This document shows positions 1 to 9,309 of a DNA stretch of 64,000 nt, one piece after another; the stretch's first letter is position 1; each line of letters begins with the position of its first letter. The stretch spans positions 124,001 through 188,000 of the forward strand of contig OZ345385.1 in assembly GCA_977006965.1 (NCBI GenBank). Reading direction: 5' to 3'. The DNA is from Phymatolithon calcareum. Lineage: Eukaryota; Rhodophyta; Florideophyceae; Hapalidiales. Below the pieces are notes generated by a model. The model did no database searches. It had not been told where the DNA came from and was given only the letters and a program-made list of their open reading frames with translations. A program made the translations under genes and the position numbers.

Positions 1-429
1 AGCAAAACACTGCATGCCCACCAAGCTTCGCTGTGCGTTCTACTCTTTCCACCACATTCGCCCGCTCTCGTCTCCGCGTAGCTTCTCGACGTTCTGACCA
101 CAGACTCCGTCCTCCAACAGGCAGTCACGTGAGCTGCACGCGTCAAAATTTACTCGTTCATCCCTTCCGTAGTACACTCAGGGATCGGAACAATGCCATT
201 GCAAGCGATTGGAGAAAAAGATACAATGCCCAATGCGGAGGGCGTCTCACACGGCGATGCAATGCGAATTGCAATACTGGTAGTCGTAGAAATCCTAATT
301 GCAATGATTTCGGGCGATGAATATCGTTTAATGGTCATGTAAAGCATAAAACACTACAACAGAAACAGCCACACATTCACGGCACTATAAAGCCCAACTA
401 CAAGACACAAAGTACTCCCATTAGAACAT

Positions 430-715
430 AATGTATTATGCTGCGAGGTTGCTAAGGAGAAGCCAGCATGGTGCAACCTGAGGGTTTCCCTTGCATCTGA
501 TGTAGTCGCATAAGTACCACACTAGGGTATAAGCGCACATAGAACATGAAGCGTTATACTGCCAGGTTGCAAATGAGCAGCCAGCAAGGTACAATATGAT
601 AAGGGTTTGCCTTACATATGCTGTTATCACGTGGAATCGACAGTGACGTTGTAAGAAAATAGCCAGCACAGTGTAATCAATGAAAGTATGCCTTACATGT
701 ACTGTTCCCGGGATG
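430..715. repeat. Three diverged tandem copies of a ~100-bp unit
   Basis: Three consecutive segments begin near 430, 548 and 640. They share the order 'gttgc', 'a(g)ccagca(a/t/c)', a short spacer, then 'gggtttccctt/gggtttgcctta/agtatgcctta' and 'catatgctgt/catgtactgt'. The spacing is about 115 and then 90 bases. The copies are too diverged for a recent array, and no coding frame runs through them. Confidence 0.5.
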
Positions 716-950
716 TCGACGATTCGTGGTCAGCTGGCGCACGACTGGTTCGTAGTTAGGGTACCTAAATTAGTGTAGACACTTCAGCAATCGGTATTGA
801 AATCACCAAAGATGGCGCAATGCAACTTGCAATGCTGCAGAATGACCCAATCTTCGATTTCTATTGAGGATTGCAATTCATTGCAATGTCAATCCATTTT
901 AACCGACCCCTGCTTACAAGGCCCTTGAGACCAAACATTGCACCGGGAAC

Positions 951-1475
951 TTGATGTCATCACGCCCGACCGCGAGCCGAATACGTGCGCTCATTGGGTC
1001 CAAAGGTACAAGCGCAAGTTCTATGTCCGTTTTAGAGACGATTTTACTCTCAGTTGTGGAAACTTCGCACTCTAAACAGAGACTTCTTATTCGAGATTTG
1101 TGGTATTGGACTTCATTCAAAGTACGATTGCGTGGTGACGATGTTTCCCCAAGTTACCTGCGAAAACTTGCTGCTTGGACGTCCGCTAAGCTGAGAAGAA
1201 AGGGGCGAAAAGAGACTACAGTGACAGAGCCTATTAAGTTTTTCGAAATACTCGTCCTCACGGCAAGAGTTGAGTTCGGCGCTGAGAGCGCTTTCTGGAA
1301 GTCTACCAGGCCGAAGAAGTATCTCCCTGGCCCTTCTTCTTCCGAAGCAGTGATGCCGGTGGGAGAATACCTCCGGTTGATTTCATGCAGAGTGAAATCA
1401 AGTGAATTAGGCGACATATACGCTGCGCAGTACCGCTGGTCACCTCGGTCAAGATTATGTCGATCCCACGAATGA
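951..1475 (+). CDS. Open frame of 174 codons, unrecognised
   Basis: This is the longest open frame in the first 2 kb. It is basic, rich in Ser, Arg and Lys, and has no domain, signal peptide or membrane segment that I recognise. Two smaller frames lie opposite on the minus strand (914-1120 and 1154-1498) and are equally plausible by eye. It may be chance coding potential; I see nothing at its start or end that argues for a real gene. Confidence 0.15.
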   Translation: MMSSRPTASRIRALIGSKGTSASSMSVLETILLSVVETSHSKQRLLIRDLWYWTSFKVRLRGDDVSPSYLRKLAAWTSAKLRRKGRKETTVTEPIKFFEILVLTARVEFGAESAFWKSTRPKKYLPGPSSSEAVMPVGEYLRLISCRVKSSELGDIYAAQYRWSPRSRLCRSHE

Positions 1476-1499
1476 CCACAGAAAGCACACTGTGTCAAA

Positions 1500-2221
1500 G
1501 AGATTTTGAAGGCGAGATGGCCTACGGAATGGTAGTTCTGTGCTGCCTTATGGCCGCGTATGCCGGTACAAGGCGCATTGCATGTATGGATTCATACTTA
1601 GTGAGTACTGACTCTGCAGACACTCAACAAGTGCGCTTTTAGTTCATAGGGGCCATCTAACTCTTCTGGCGATTTTCTAGGTTGTTAGCTAGTTGTTATT
1701 CTCTGGTGACCATTCATAGTGCCAACAGCACATGAAACAGTGAAGGTTTTGTGAAGTGCCGGAAGAGCAACTCATCGATAGCATTTGACACCCGCATTAC
1801 TTGTCGACGTTCAGTTGCGCCAGAGCGTACATTTGCATTCGAAAGCAGTCTTGGACGCCACGTTACCCCTAAGAAAAGTAAAAAGATGACTTCAGAGGTC
1901 ATGGTGACAAGCTTTGTTGTGCAAAACAACTGCAGAGTTTGAAAATGCAAGACCTCGCCATAGTGTTCTCACAATGTAATACGCTTGATAGTGCCACAAT
2001 ATACATTTGCGACATTTCTACTGTTAGGAACTGCTTCACTAAGCATGCTGAAGACATCTATGAGCTTGGCGCTGTTGATGCGCTTGATAGCGAGTAACTT
2101 TCATGAGCAAAAAATTAAATGAATCTCTTCCCTCCATTGAGGGAAAATTTCCGTAAAATAGACACTAGCAGTAACGAATTATTTACTCTGAATTGGCACA
2201 AGGTGTGAACGGATCTAGAAA
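1500..2221. other. No recognisable feature
   Basis: Only short overlapping frames are present. I see no repeat tail, terminal inverted repeat or conserved motif here. Confidence 0.4.
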
Positions 2222-2331
2222 CGGGGGGATATTTGATAATTTTATTTTTGAGAGCTCCCAAAGCCTCACCTTGGAGTAACTTGAAACGGGACCGTGGGCG
2301 GAGTCCTGACAGAAATGATCGATATCATAAT
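2222..2331 (-). mobile_element. Non-LTR retrotransposon 3' end, 'ggggata...GCTCCCAAAGCCTC' family
   Basis: The segment shares the motif ggggatatttga...gagctcccaaagcctc...gtaac with 3287-3345 and 19914-19975. At 19914 it forms the T-rich 3' end of a minus-strand LINE that carries reverse-transcriptase coding, so this is read as the 3' tail of the same family. Only the tail is present. Confidence 0.5.
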
Positions 2332-2346
2332 ACTAGAGGTGCCTCG

Positions 2347-2441
2347 CAATTGAATGAACAAGTTACGAAAAGCTGCTCCCGTACAGTCTTAGGAGTGTTA
2401 ATGAGGGCTTTCAAATAAACAACTAAACAGTTGCAAAAAAA
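2347..2441 (+). mobile_element. 95-bp LINE tail with 15-bp target-site duplication
   Basis: The 15-mer actagaggtgcctcg stands at 2332-2346 and again at 2442-2456. Between them is a short segment ending in gagggctttcaaataaa...gttgc and an A run. The same tail, on the other strand, is inserted at 9239-9295. A direct duplication, poly-A and extreme 5' truncation fit target-primed reverse transcription. Confidence 0.8.
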
Positions 2442-2456
2442 ACTAGAGGTGCCTCG

Positions 2457-3286
2457 TGGTCATTTACCAAATACAGCAAACTGCGTGGTCACTGGAGGCG
2501 CAAAAAGGAAGATTTAACTCCACGTGGATATTCCAGCGAACCCAGTCTGAGTATGACACAAACTGAAGTTTGGTTTTGAGACTCCACACGTCGGTTCTGT
2601 TGGAGGAGTTTAGGCAAGACACTGCAGCCGAGCTTACAGGCTTCTGTGGCAGGAGCATCCACTGATGTCGTAGTGCAGTTGAGAGGACGGCACCTGAAAG
2701 TTGCACCTGGAGCAGCAGATAGACTGCACTGCGCGGAGTAATGCAGGACACACAAAGCGGAGAAAATCTTCCGTGGTAGAGAAGTTGGAAAAAATCTGCT
2801 TGAACGTTAATGGAACGACGGAACACACATATGTTTATTACTTTAAAACAACTACCATATTAAGCGATCAGTTTTGCTTCGGCGTAAGAAGGGGGTATGT
2901 AACTCAAAACAGTAATAGTATGGCGACGTGAAGCAGGTAATCTTGCATGTTCTCATCAAGTTAGCTCACTTAGTGGAGCCGACAAGAACATTGCATGCAA
3001 TAGGCCATATTGTCAATCGGCGAGAGGCTACCGCGATTGGTATACAATGCACGGAAACGGAAAATTGACCATTTCCACAGGATGACCTGTTGGAAAAAAT
3101 AGAGGGAAGAGAAAGTTGAACGAGTAAACGTTGTACAAACATGGCTTATGACACCAACGATTCCCGGTAGTTTGCCTACTCGTCCCTTAGTCGAGATTGT
3201 GTGTCCAATTCAATGCATTCTGAATATTTGTACGAGGTCCCAAATGGGGCGTCCTGCGCAAGAGCAACCTGAAGCACAATAAAAAG
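2457..3286. other. No recognisable feature
   Basis: Several overlapping short frames on both strands (up to 120 codons at 2464-2826, minus) show no family resemblance. No repeat structure was found. Confidence 0.35.
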
Positions 3287-4130
3287 GGGATATGTGTTGA
3301 TTTATTTTAAAAGCTCCCAAGGCCTCTCTTGAAGAGTAACAGGGCCGCTTTCGCACGATTTTCTAAGCTCTCGTGTAAGATCGCAATGCATCACGGAACG
3401 GTATGGGAAACGTCGTGCAAATACACGTGATGATCGACATGTGCAACAGGCTTTTTGTGTTAGAGTGCAAGATAGTGTTGGACCGCGAAGCAAAGAAGTC
3501 ATTGAATGGAAATAGACATACCCAGAGAGAAGACAGAAGGAAATGAAAGAAGGCAGAGAGATGATTAGCTACCGTGAACGTCCTAAATGGTTTCCAACCC
3601 GGACATCCCTTTGAAGGACGGCGAAAGAAGATTGGCTGCGTAACGATATGGATGTTAAGCTGGACCATGGTCTGCACTTTGTGCAGCTTGGAAAGCTGTT
3701 GTGACATCAAGTACCACTCGTATCTGTTAAGGTCTACTAGAGCCGTAAGGATGCGGAGTTGTTCCATCAGCTTCGAGAAATCCCGCAGTAATAGAAAGAA
3801 AGAAAGACATACCCAGGCTGTGTCGGTCGTCGTCGCAGTATCACATAAGCTCGGATCACGGACATGCATGATGTTAAAGTACAATGAAAAGTCTCGTGTA
3901 AGATCGCCATGTGTTGTGGAAGTACATATGATGATAGAGATGTGCAACAGGTACCTACGATGGTTTTGGCTTCGACACATTCTTAGAATGCACGAGCGCC
4001 GCCTGGTCCGATATCGGCGTTCTTCAAGATCGTGCGGTAGGTCAGCCGGTAGTTCTTTGGAGCCGTTTTCTCTTCTGAGGTCCTTGAGCTCGCGTGGTTG
4101 TTGGACCTGACCGTCAGCGAACAATGAAAT
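3287..4130 (-). mobile_element. LINE-derived fragment cluster with internal duplication
   Basis: It starts with the ggggata...AAAGCTCCCAAGGCCTC tail. The part at 3570-3775, read on the minus strand, matches 4914-5065 and 15250-15338 plus 16077-16250. The segment around 3367-3450 (a 'gatcg.aatg' block ending gatgtgcaacagg) is repeated in diverged form at 3893-3955, so the fragment is itself rearranged. A long minus frame (3363-4223) crosses it, but its composition is that of a repeat rather than a gene. Confidence 0.45.
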
Positions 4131-4913
4131 TGATGGTAAAATAAATTCCTCTGCTTGCGCACGTGCGAAAGTGTTGATTTCGTGCTTCCGTGCTATGGAC
4201 CCGGACAGGAGATTAAATTCCAAGTTGACTCGATCACACTAGCACGTGTACGGCGCTGCGGTCGCATCGATTTGTTTGCATTACATGCGGCTAAGCTGCA
4301 GGAGGCTATAGTAAAAGTCTGCGATACGACTTAAACTTCGGCTAGCCATATCCGTATCACATCACTTTAGCGCATCCAAAAGACTTTGACTAATATTTCT
4401 TCCTGCTTCGCAGTAGAACTGCGGCCGGTGTCAATTCTGAGTTAATGAACCTAGAGCTCCAAGGCACCGCTGAATGAGGAAAACCAACTTCGGTCAGAAT
4501 TGCATTATGATGACCACTGAAACTATAAAACAGAAGTTCTGAAACTGCTTTTAACAAAGTATGACCCAAAAACTCTGGTGATAGAGTTTGAAAACTCCAT
4601 ATTTTTGCGCCCCCAGTGGTCATTTTAGTAATTTCCTCTTCTTCAAAACGTGTCGTGATATATGGATGGATGTCGGCCTTGAATACGAAAAAAATGCGAC
4701 TGTGGTAGAGACTCAAGCACACGTGTGATTCGGAGCTTTTGATTCAAATTCGAAATCAGTATACTGTATCCTCACTTTGCCAATACTGTTCAATGCCCTT
4801 CTGTTTTGCCCATCCTTATAAATTGAGGATTGAATGTACATTGTCGTACTTTTATCGAAAAATACTGTACCATTGTATCATAGCTTGCATGGCACGTCGA
4901 TAGTCACTGCTTC

Positions 4914-5065
4914 TTCTTCTTTAATGCAGGTTTCGGAGTTGTCGAACAACTCCCCATCCTTACGGCTTCAGTAGACTTTAACAGATACGAGTGGTATTTG
5001 ACGTCACAACAGCTCTAAGCCGCACAAATTGCAGAGCTTCGGGGAGCTTAACACCTAAATCTCTA
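4914..5065 (-). mobile_element. Old LINE fragment ending CATTAAAGAAGAAG (minus)
   Basis: The first bases, ttcttcttctttaatgcagg, are the reverse complement of a CATTAAA + (GAA)n tail also seen at 15238. The body matches 15250-15338/16077-16140 and, inverted, 3570-3775. It is cut at 5065 by a younger LINE insertion and resumes for only a few bases after 5496. Confidence 0.6.
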
Positions 5066-5483
5066 AAAAGTGCAATACGCGAGAAGTCAAGCATATGGCA
5101 ACGCTGGAAAACAATCTGTCAGGATACGACTTGAAAGAAGACAAAAGACCGGATACCGAGAGAGCACTTAACGAGCTTTCGCTATTCAGCAAGACCATTA
5201 TAGAGTGCATGGAAAATGAAGAAGGACTGCTCTGAAATCAAGATGCGAGAAGTTAACTAGATGTCCCTCGGGACACAAAGCCAAATAGCGGGAACACCAG
5301 CAGCGAACCCACAAGAACACCACATAGGAGGTAGGACGATCCAGGTTCCAAACTTTCCCCACCGCCTATGGAAGGCGGTAGGTTTCAACGGTCTACACAC
5401 TGGAAGGTAGCAACTGAGGAAGCCTTGCCCGTATATTCGTAAGACTGTGAGGCTTTTAAAAAAACTCCAATCAAAAAAAAAAA
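5066..5483 (+). mobile_element. 5'-truncated LINE 3' end with 13-bp target duplication
   Basis: The 13-mer acctaaatctcta flanks it at 5053-5065 and 5484-5496. One frame encodes the end of a LINE protein (REVKHMATLENN...ELSLFSKTI...MENEEGLL, stop near 5236), clearly related to the C-terminus at 34660-34803. The 3' UTR ends gaggcttttaaaaaaactccaatc plus poly-A. It is the longest local copy of the 'GGGCTTTTAAATAAA' LINE family, whose shorter tails sit at 7704, 9699 and 34650. It is nested inside an older LINE fragment. Confidence 0.85.
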
Positions 5484-5496
5484 ACCTAAATCTCTA

Positions 5497-5838
5497 CGCC
5501 GCATAGTCACTACTGTATGATACGCTGAACGAGCTTTGCTCACTGACCCGTTGCCTGATATACAATATTGCAGGCGACAAATTTATCCAATAGCATCATC
5601 TTCTCGCACACTCATATCATATTACCAATCACGGTGGGAAATTAGTGGGGCCTTCCTGAAAACACAAAAACGGGATTTGTGCGTACTAAACCTGTCACGT
5701 TTTGGGCACCTGTCACGTTTTGAGAAATTGCAAACGCAGTTTTTCTCTCTGGAGCCACCCTCTAGTGAGAAAAATTTGGTACCGTCCCAAAACGAGATTT
5801 ACAGTGAATTGGGGACAGCTGTCATGCTTGATCAGCGT
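5497..5838. other. No recognisable feature
   Basis: A plus frame of 110 codons lies here (5536-5868) but resembles nothing I know. It overlaps the end of the WD40 frame on the other strand. Confidence 0.3.
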
Positions 5839-7917
5839 TTAGCCCTCAGAATCGCTCACTTGTCTTGATTGAAAAACGATTGTTCGGTTCACGCGATTCC
5901 AAATGATGACTGTGTCATCGCTGGCACGGGGCACGACGTAGGATCCGCCATCACTCTCAGAGACCGCAATAACTGATTCTGTGTGCCCCAGCTGCGCATT
6001 TCCAATCAGAACCCCTGAATTCGCATTCCATATGCGAACAGTATTGTCAAAGGATCCCGAGAGAATCCGCTGACCGTCCGAGCTGAACGGCACACAGAAC
6101 ACCCAGTCAGACCGCCCTTCCGGAGGAGCCCCAATTTGATTTGACGTCTCTACGTCCCAGCGTCGAATTGTTATGTCCTCTGATCCGGAGACTAAATATC
6201 GCCCGTCACGACTGAAGGAAACGCATCTCACTTGTCCTGTGCCCCCTTCCATTAGGCGACCAATCTGACTTCCTGTACGCGAGTCCCACAATCGTATCGT
6301 TCCGTCCTCCGACCCAGACGCAACTCGAAGCCCGTCATGACTTTTCTCAACGGCCAGTACACGAGCAGAATGTCCATATTCCCGTTCATTTGCTTCCGCT
6401 TCCACACGCGTGTCCCAAATGCGTATATTATCATCCCACGACCCGGAAAATATGCTTTCGCCGTCAGGAATAAACGAGACACTTGTCACTCCTCTGTGCA
6501 TATCTGAGGATGTCCAGATATTTCTTCCAGTGTTGACGTCCCACAACGGAATAGAATGATCCGAAGATCCAGACGCGAGTAGTTGTCCGACTGGACTGAA
6601 CGTGACACATTTCACCCCATTTATGTGTCCTTTAAAGGGCCCACCGACACACGTCCACGTCATAGTGTTCCATACTCGAATTGTTTTGTCCTGTGACCTT
6701 GTCGCCAACAGCTGGTCGCTCGCACTGAATGCAACAGGACGAATACTTCTCTTGGGCGCGCTGGAATCTTCGAGGACAGTTCGACCTCTCTCACTGTTAA
6801 GAACTCTGAGCGTTCCATCCTCCAGTCTGATAGCAATGTTTTGGTCATCATTGGAAACAGAAACACAATATACATCGCATTGCTGTACGAATTCTTCGAT
6901 CTGCGCGCCTGTGTTCGCGTCCAAAATCTTCAATGTGCGATCCCATGAGCATGAGAATATCTTCGAACCGTCACTGCATACAGCAGTGTCCGTTACACGC
7001 TGGCTGTGCCGTTTGAGAACATGAGCCGGCGACTCGGACGACTCCCATTCCCACACAATGACAGATTTGTCCCCCGAACTTGAAACAATTCGTTTTGATC
7101 CAGCGGCAAACGTCACGCAGGTTACCTCTGCGAATTGTCCTTTCAAACGCTTAATAATATCGCCGGTGGATGCATCTGCAACAACGACATCATTCTCTGC
7201 TCCTGCTGCAATAAAGCGACCGTAAGAAGAGCAATCAACTGCTTCGCAACCACCTCCCACCAGAATCTCCATTATCAGAGCGCTCCGCGGGTCAGGGAAA
7301 AACGAGGTAACAGGCATCAGGTACGGCCCTGGTGTGTGGGCTTCAACGCTCTTCAAATAAGATCTCACAACAGCGCTGTCCGTCCTTAAAATAAACAGGC
7401 ACCCGCACACTTGCAACAGAAACGATCCCTTTCCTTCTGATACTCTTCCCCATAACACTTGTATCGCTTTCCATATCAACTCAAATTCCCGACTGAGCCC
7501 GTGTGGAAAAGCGTCTTCGCCAAGAGTAATCAAACACTCAAAGTCCGACTTGAGTGACAAGATACCACCGATGCCAAATCGAATATGCGTCCATCGCGCA
7601 TCCAGAAGAAGAGCAGCAAGTTCAGTACCCAGATTTGCGCACACCAAGTGTCTGGCAAGATTCTCATGAATGTAGTCGTCCTCTGGAACAGTCCACCACG
7701 ACCGGTAGGTAGCATCAGAGGAAGCCTTGCCCATATCTTCGGAAGTCTGTGGGGCTTTTAAATAAACTTGAAAGGAAAAAAAAAAAAAAGTCCACCACGA
7801 CCTCCGTGTTCGCGCCAACAACGAATGCTCAAATGATGTATCACTGTCAAATCCGCTCCACACTGGTTCCAGATATCCGTTGAGAAGCCGCGCGTGCCAC
7901 TGCGAGCGTGTATTCAT
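5839..7917 (-). CDS. WD40 beta-propeller region of the STAND gene, 692 codons open
   Basis: Residues ~1-230 are a linker/ARC-like helical part. From about residue 235 there are 11 WD40 units with typical ends (KSVIVWEWES, RTLKILDANT, KTIRVWNTMT, HSIPLWDVNT, DNIRIWDTRV, GTIRLWDSRT, ITIRRWDVET, NTVRIWNANS, DTVIIWNRVN), enough for one large or two smaller propellers. In STAND proteins this part is the sensor that holds the ATPase closed. The frame contains a LINE-derived stretch, near residues 43-75, encoded by the insertion at 7704-7789. The ATG at 7915-7917 is the first Met in the open frame, but in the intact gene this would have been an internal position. Whether this half is still transcribed alone cannot be seen. 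Confidence 0.75.
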   Translation of the reverse strand: MNTRSQWHARLLNGYLEPVWSGFDSDTSFEHSLLARTRRSWWTFFFFSFQVYLKAPQTSEDMGKASSDATYRSWWTVPEDDYIHENLARHLVCANLGTELAALLLDARWTHIRFGIGGILSLKSDFECLITLGEDAFPHGLSREFELIWKAIQVLWGRVSEGKGSFLLQVCGCLFILRTDSAVVRSYLKSVEAHTPGPYLMPVTSFFPDPRSALIMEILVGGGCEAVDCSSYGRFIAAGAENDVVVADASTGDIIKRLKGQFAEVTCVTFAAGSKRIVSSSGDKSVIVWEWESSESPAHVLKRHSQRVTDTAVCSDGSKIFSCSWDRTLKILDANTGAQIEEFVQQCDVYCVSVSNDDQNIAIRLEDGTLRVLNSERGRTVLEDSSAPKRSIRPVAFSASDQLLATRSQDKTIRVWNTMTWTCVGGPFKGHINGVKCVTFSPVGQLLASGSSDHSIPLWDVNTGRNIWTSSDMHRGVTSVSFIPDGESIFSGSWDDNIRIWDTRVEAEANEREYGHSARVLAVEKSHDGLRVASGSEDGTIRLWDSRTGSQIGRLMEGGTGQVRCVSFSRDGRYLVSGSEDITIRRWDVETSNQIGAPPEGRSDWVFCVPFSSDGQRILSGSFDNTVRIWNANSGVLIGNAQLGHTESVIAVSESDGGSYVVPRASDDTVIIWNRVNRTIVFQSRQVSDSEG
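7704..7789 (+). mobile_element. In-frame LINE tail inside the WD40 gene, 13-bp target duplication
   Basis: The 13-mer gtccaccacgacc occurs at 7691-7703 and 7790-7802. Between them lies ggtaggtagcatcagagg...gggctttta-aataaacttgaaagg plus poly-A, the tail of the same LINE family as 5066-5483. The duplicated units are 99 bases apart, 33 codons, and the insert has no stop on the minus strand. The host frame therefore reads through, gaining a Phe run from the poly-A tract and a repeat of Ser-Trp-Trp-Thr. Confidence 0.93.
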
Positions 7918-7926
7918 CGTCTCGGC

Positions 7927-8244
7927 CTATCTTCTGCAATAGTCCAGGTGGAGATCTTGAAACTTGAGACCGCCTTCTTTCCCCGGCCCTCGTGTAGCTT
8001 CCCGAAACGTGAGCGTACAGAAACTCAGCCCGCTAAGAAGACGTACGACAGCTAGTGCACTGTCGTTGTCGATCTTCCACATCCGACTCAGCACGGAAAC
8101 GGAAAACCACGCCTGGTGTCTCAGCTCGCAGAGGCTTTCGTACAGTTGAGCGATCGCGTGGTCCGTGACAAGACCATGTGTTCTCTTAAGCTTCACGAAT
8201 CCAGGTTCTAGGAAGTTCAGGCTCAGGGAGATTCCGGCGTTCAA
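7927..8244 (-). pseudogene. Winged-helix (WHD) segment of the STAND gene
   Basis: The frame encodes LYESLCELRHQAWFSVSVLSRMW...ALAVVRLLSGLSF...LKFQDLHLDYC, which has the layout of the winged-helix domain that follows NB-ARC in Apaf-1-like proteins, ending in the characteristic 'LHDL.LDY'-type motif. It starts without an ATG at its upstream border: the same frame continues upstream as GPAGSNLNAGISL after a TAA near 8265. It ends ten bases before the WD40 frame begins, so the two were once continuous. Confidence 0.65.
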
Positions 8245-8527
8245 GTTTGAGCCTGCTGGACCTTACTCTTCTCCAAGTTTAAACTTCTGTTTGACCAGTT
8301 GTGAAGCATATTTTAGACGCCCACTAAGCCCTGCAAAAGAACTGAGGGGAGACAGTCCTTAACCACAACACATGCTTCTCAAAAGCCCGAAGCCTCTCCT
8401 TCTCAATGAGAGGCTGGAAGGGCTGGCTTTTATAGCCTTTTGCAATACCCTAAATCTATCAATTACCTTATCCACGCAATCCAGTCTTTTGCCCTGATTG
8501 CGTAAGTAAATGCCCCGTAATTATGGG
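8245..8527. other. Gap between NB-ARC and winged-helix pieces
   Basis: About 280 bases separate the two coding pieces. The minus strand still gives a readable stretch (FAGLSGRLKYASQLVKQKFKLGEE) before the TAA near 8265, so part of the gap is decayed coding sequence. A small 8-bp-arm hairpin (agcctctc/gagaggct) lies near 8390-8415. I could not identify an inserted element. Confidence 0.4.
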
Positions 8528-9225
8528 TTACCTCTTAAGTGTCGTTCTGCTCCTTGCTTGGCGAACGCTTGGTATCGTCCCATATCTACAATATGCGTCA
8601 CAAGCACTTTCCAAAACGTCATATTCCGGTGTGAGAAAAGCAACAGCGCTTCCAGTGACAGCTAGAGCCAGTGGCAGCCCCCCACAAATGGAGAGAATTG
8701 TCGCAACACTCCACCAAAGGCTACTGGTGGGGGCTCGAAGAGCTTTCTCTGTTCCATCGTGTGTCGCATGTGTCATGAACACGCTCTCAGAAACGGCCCC
8801 AAGCGTGTCTCTTGCTGCAAAGTCAACCTTGTACCCTGCAGAGTGCGCGATGACATGGCTCCTGGTGGTAATGGCCATCCTGCACTCTGGACAACATCTT
8901 ATCAACTGGCGCAAGACGTTCAAGAATCCGGTCTGACAGTCTTTCGTTGGCCAGAGATCGTCGTCCAGAAAGAGGCAGACTTTCCTTTCGAACCATGCGA
9001 CAGAATAATCCACAGCTTTCCCGAGCAGCGAACAACGTTCGACGACTGAGGCAGATGCCGATGCTCTTGTTAGACGCATGTCTGTCGCGATTCGGAAATT
9101 GCCATGGCGAGCGTGGAGCCTTGGCCAAGGGAAATATACTGAATCCCTCCGGGGAAGCGGTTGCGAATATCTTCATCAAAAGCAAGCCCTGGCAGCGCGA
9201 TGGTTTTTCCAACACCGGCAACACC
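8528..9225 (-). pseudogene. NB-ARC ATPase segment of the STAND gene
   Basis: The Walker A (P-loop) motif GVAGVGKT is encoded at 9202-9225, followed in the same frame by IALPGLAFDEDIRNRFP. The frame shifts in the 9060-9100 area, and the next open stretch (8528-9079) carries a Walker B-like strand (VCLFLDDD), the ITTRS motif and GGLPLALAV. In NB-ARC proteins these bind and hydrolyse ATP/dATP to switch oligomerisation. All the key motifs remain, but a frameshift between Walker A and Walker B and a LINE tail directly upstream of the P-loop mean no full ATPase can be made. Confidence 0.8.
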
Positions 9226-9238
9226 GACGACGCCGTGT

Positions 9239-9295
9239 TCTTTTTTTGCAACTGTTTAGTTGTTTATTTGAAAGCCCTCATTAACACTCCTAAGA
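9239..9295 (-). mobile_element. 57-bp LINE tail inserted just before the P-loop codons
   Basis: The 14-mer cgacgacgccgtgt is duplicated at 9225-9238 and 9296-9309. The inserted segment is the reverse complement of the gagggctttcaaataaacaac...gttgc-poly-A tail also found at 2347-2441. The repeat spacing is 71 bases, not a multiple of three, so it shifts the frame. The first copy of the duplication abuts the Walker A codons. Confidence 0.9.
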
Positions 9296-9309
9296 CGACG
9301 ACGCCGTGT

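Noticed and set aside
3363-4223. 286-codon minus-strand frame as a host gene
   Set aside because: It overlies LINE-derived repeats that recur at 4914 and 15250 and contains an internal duplication.
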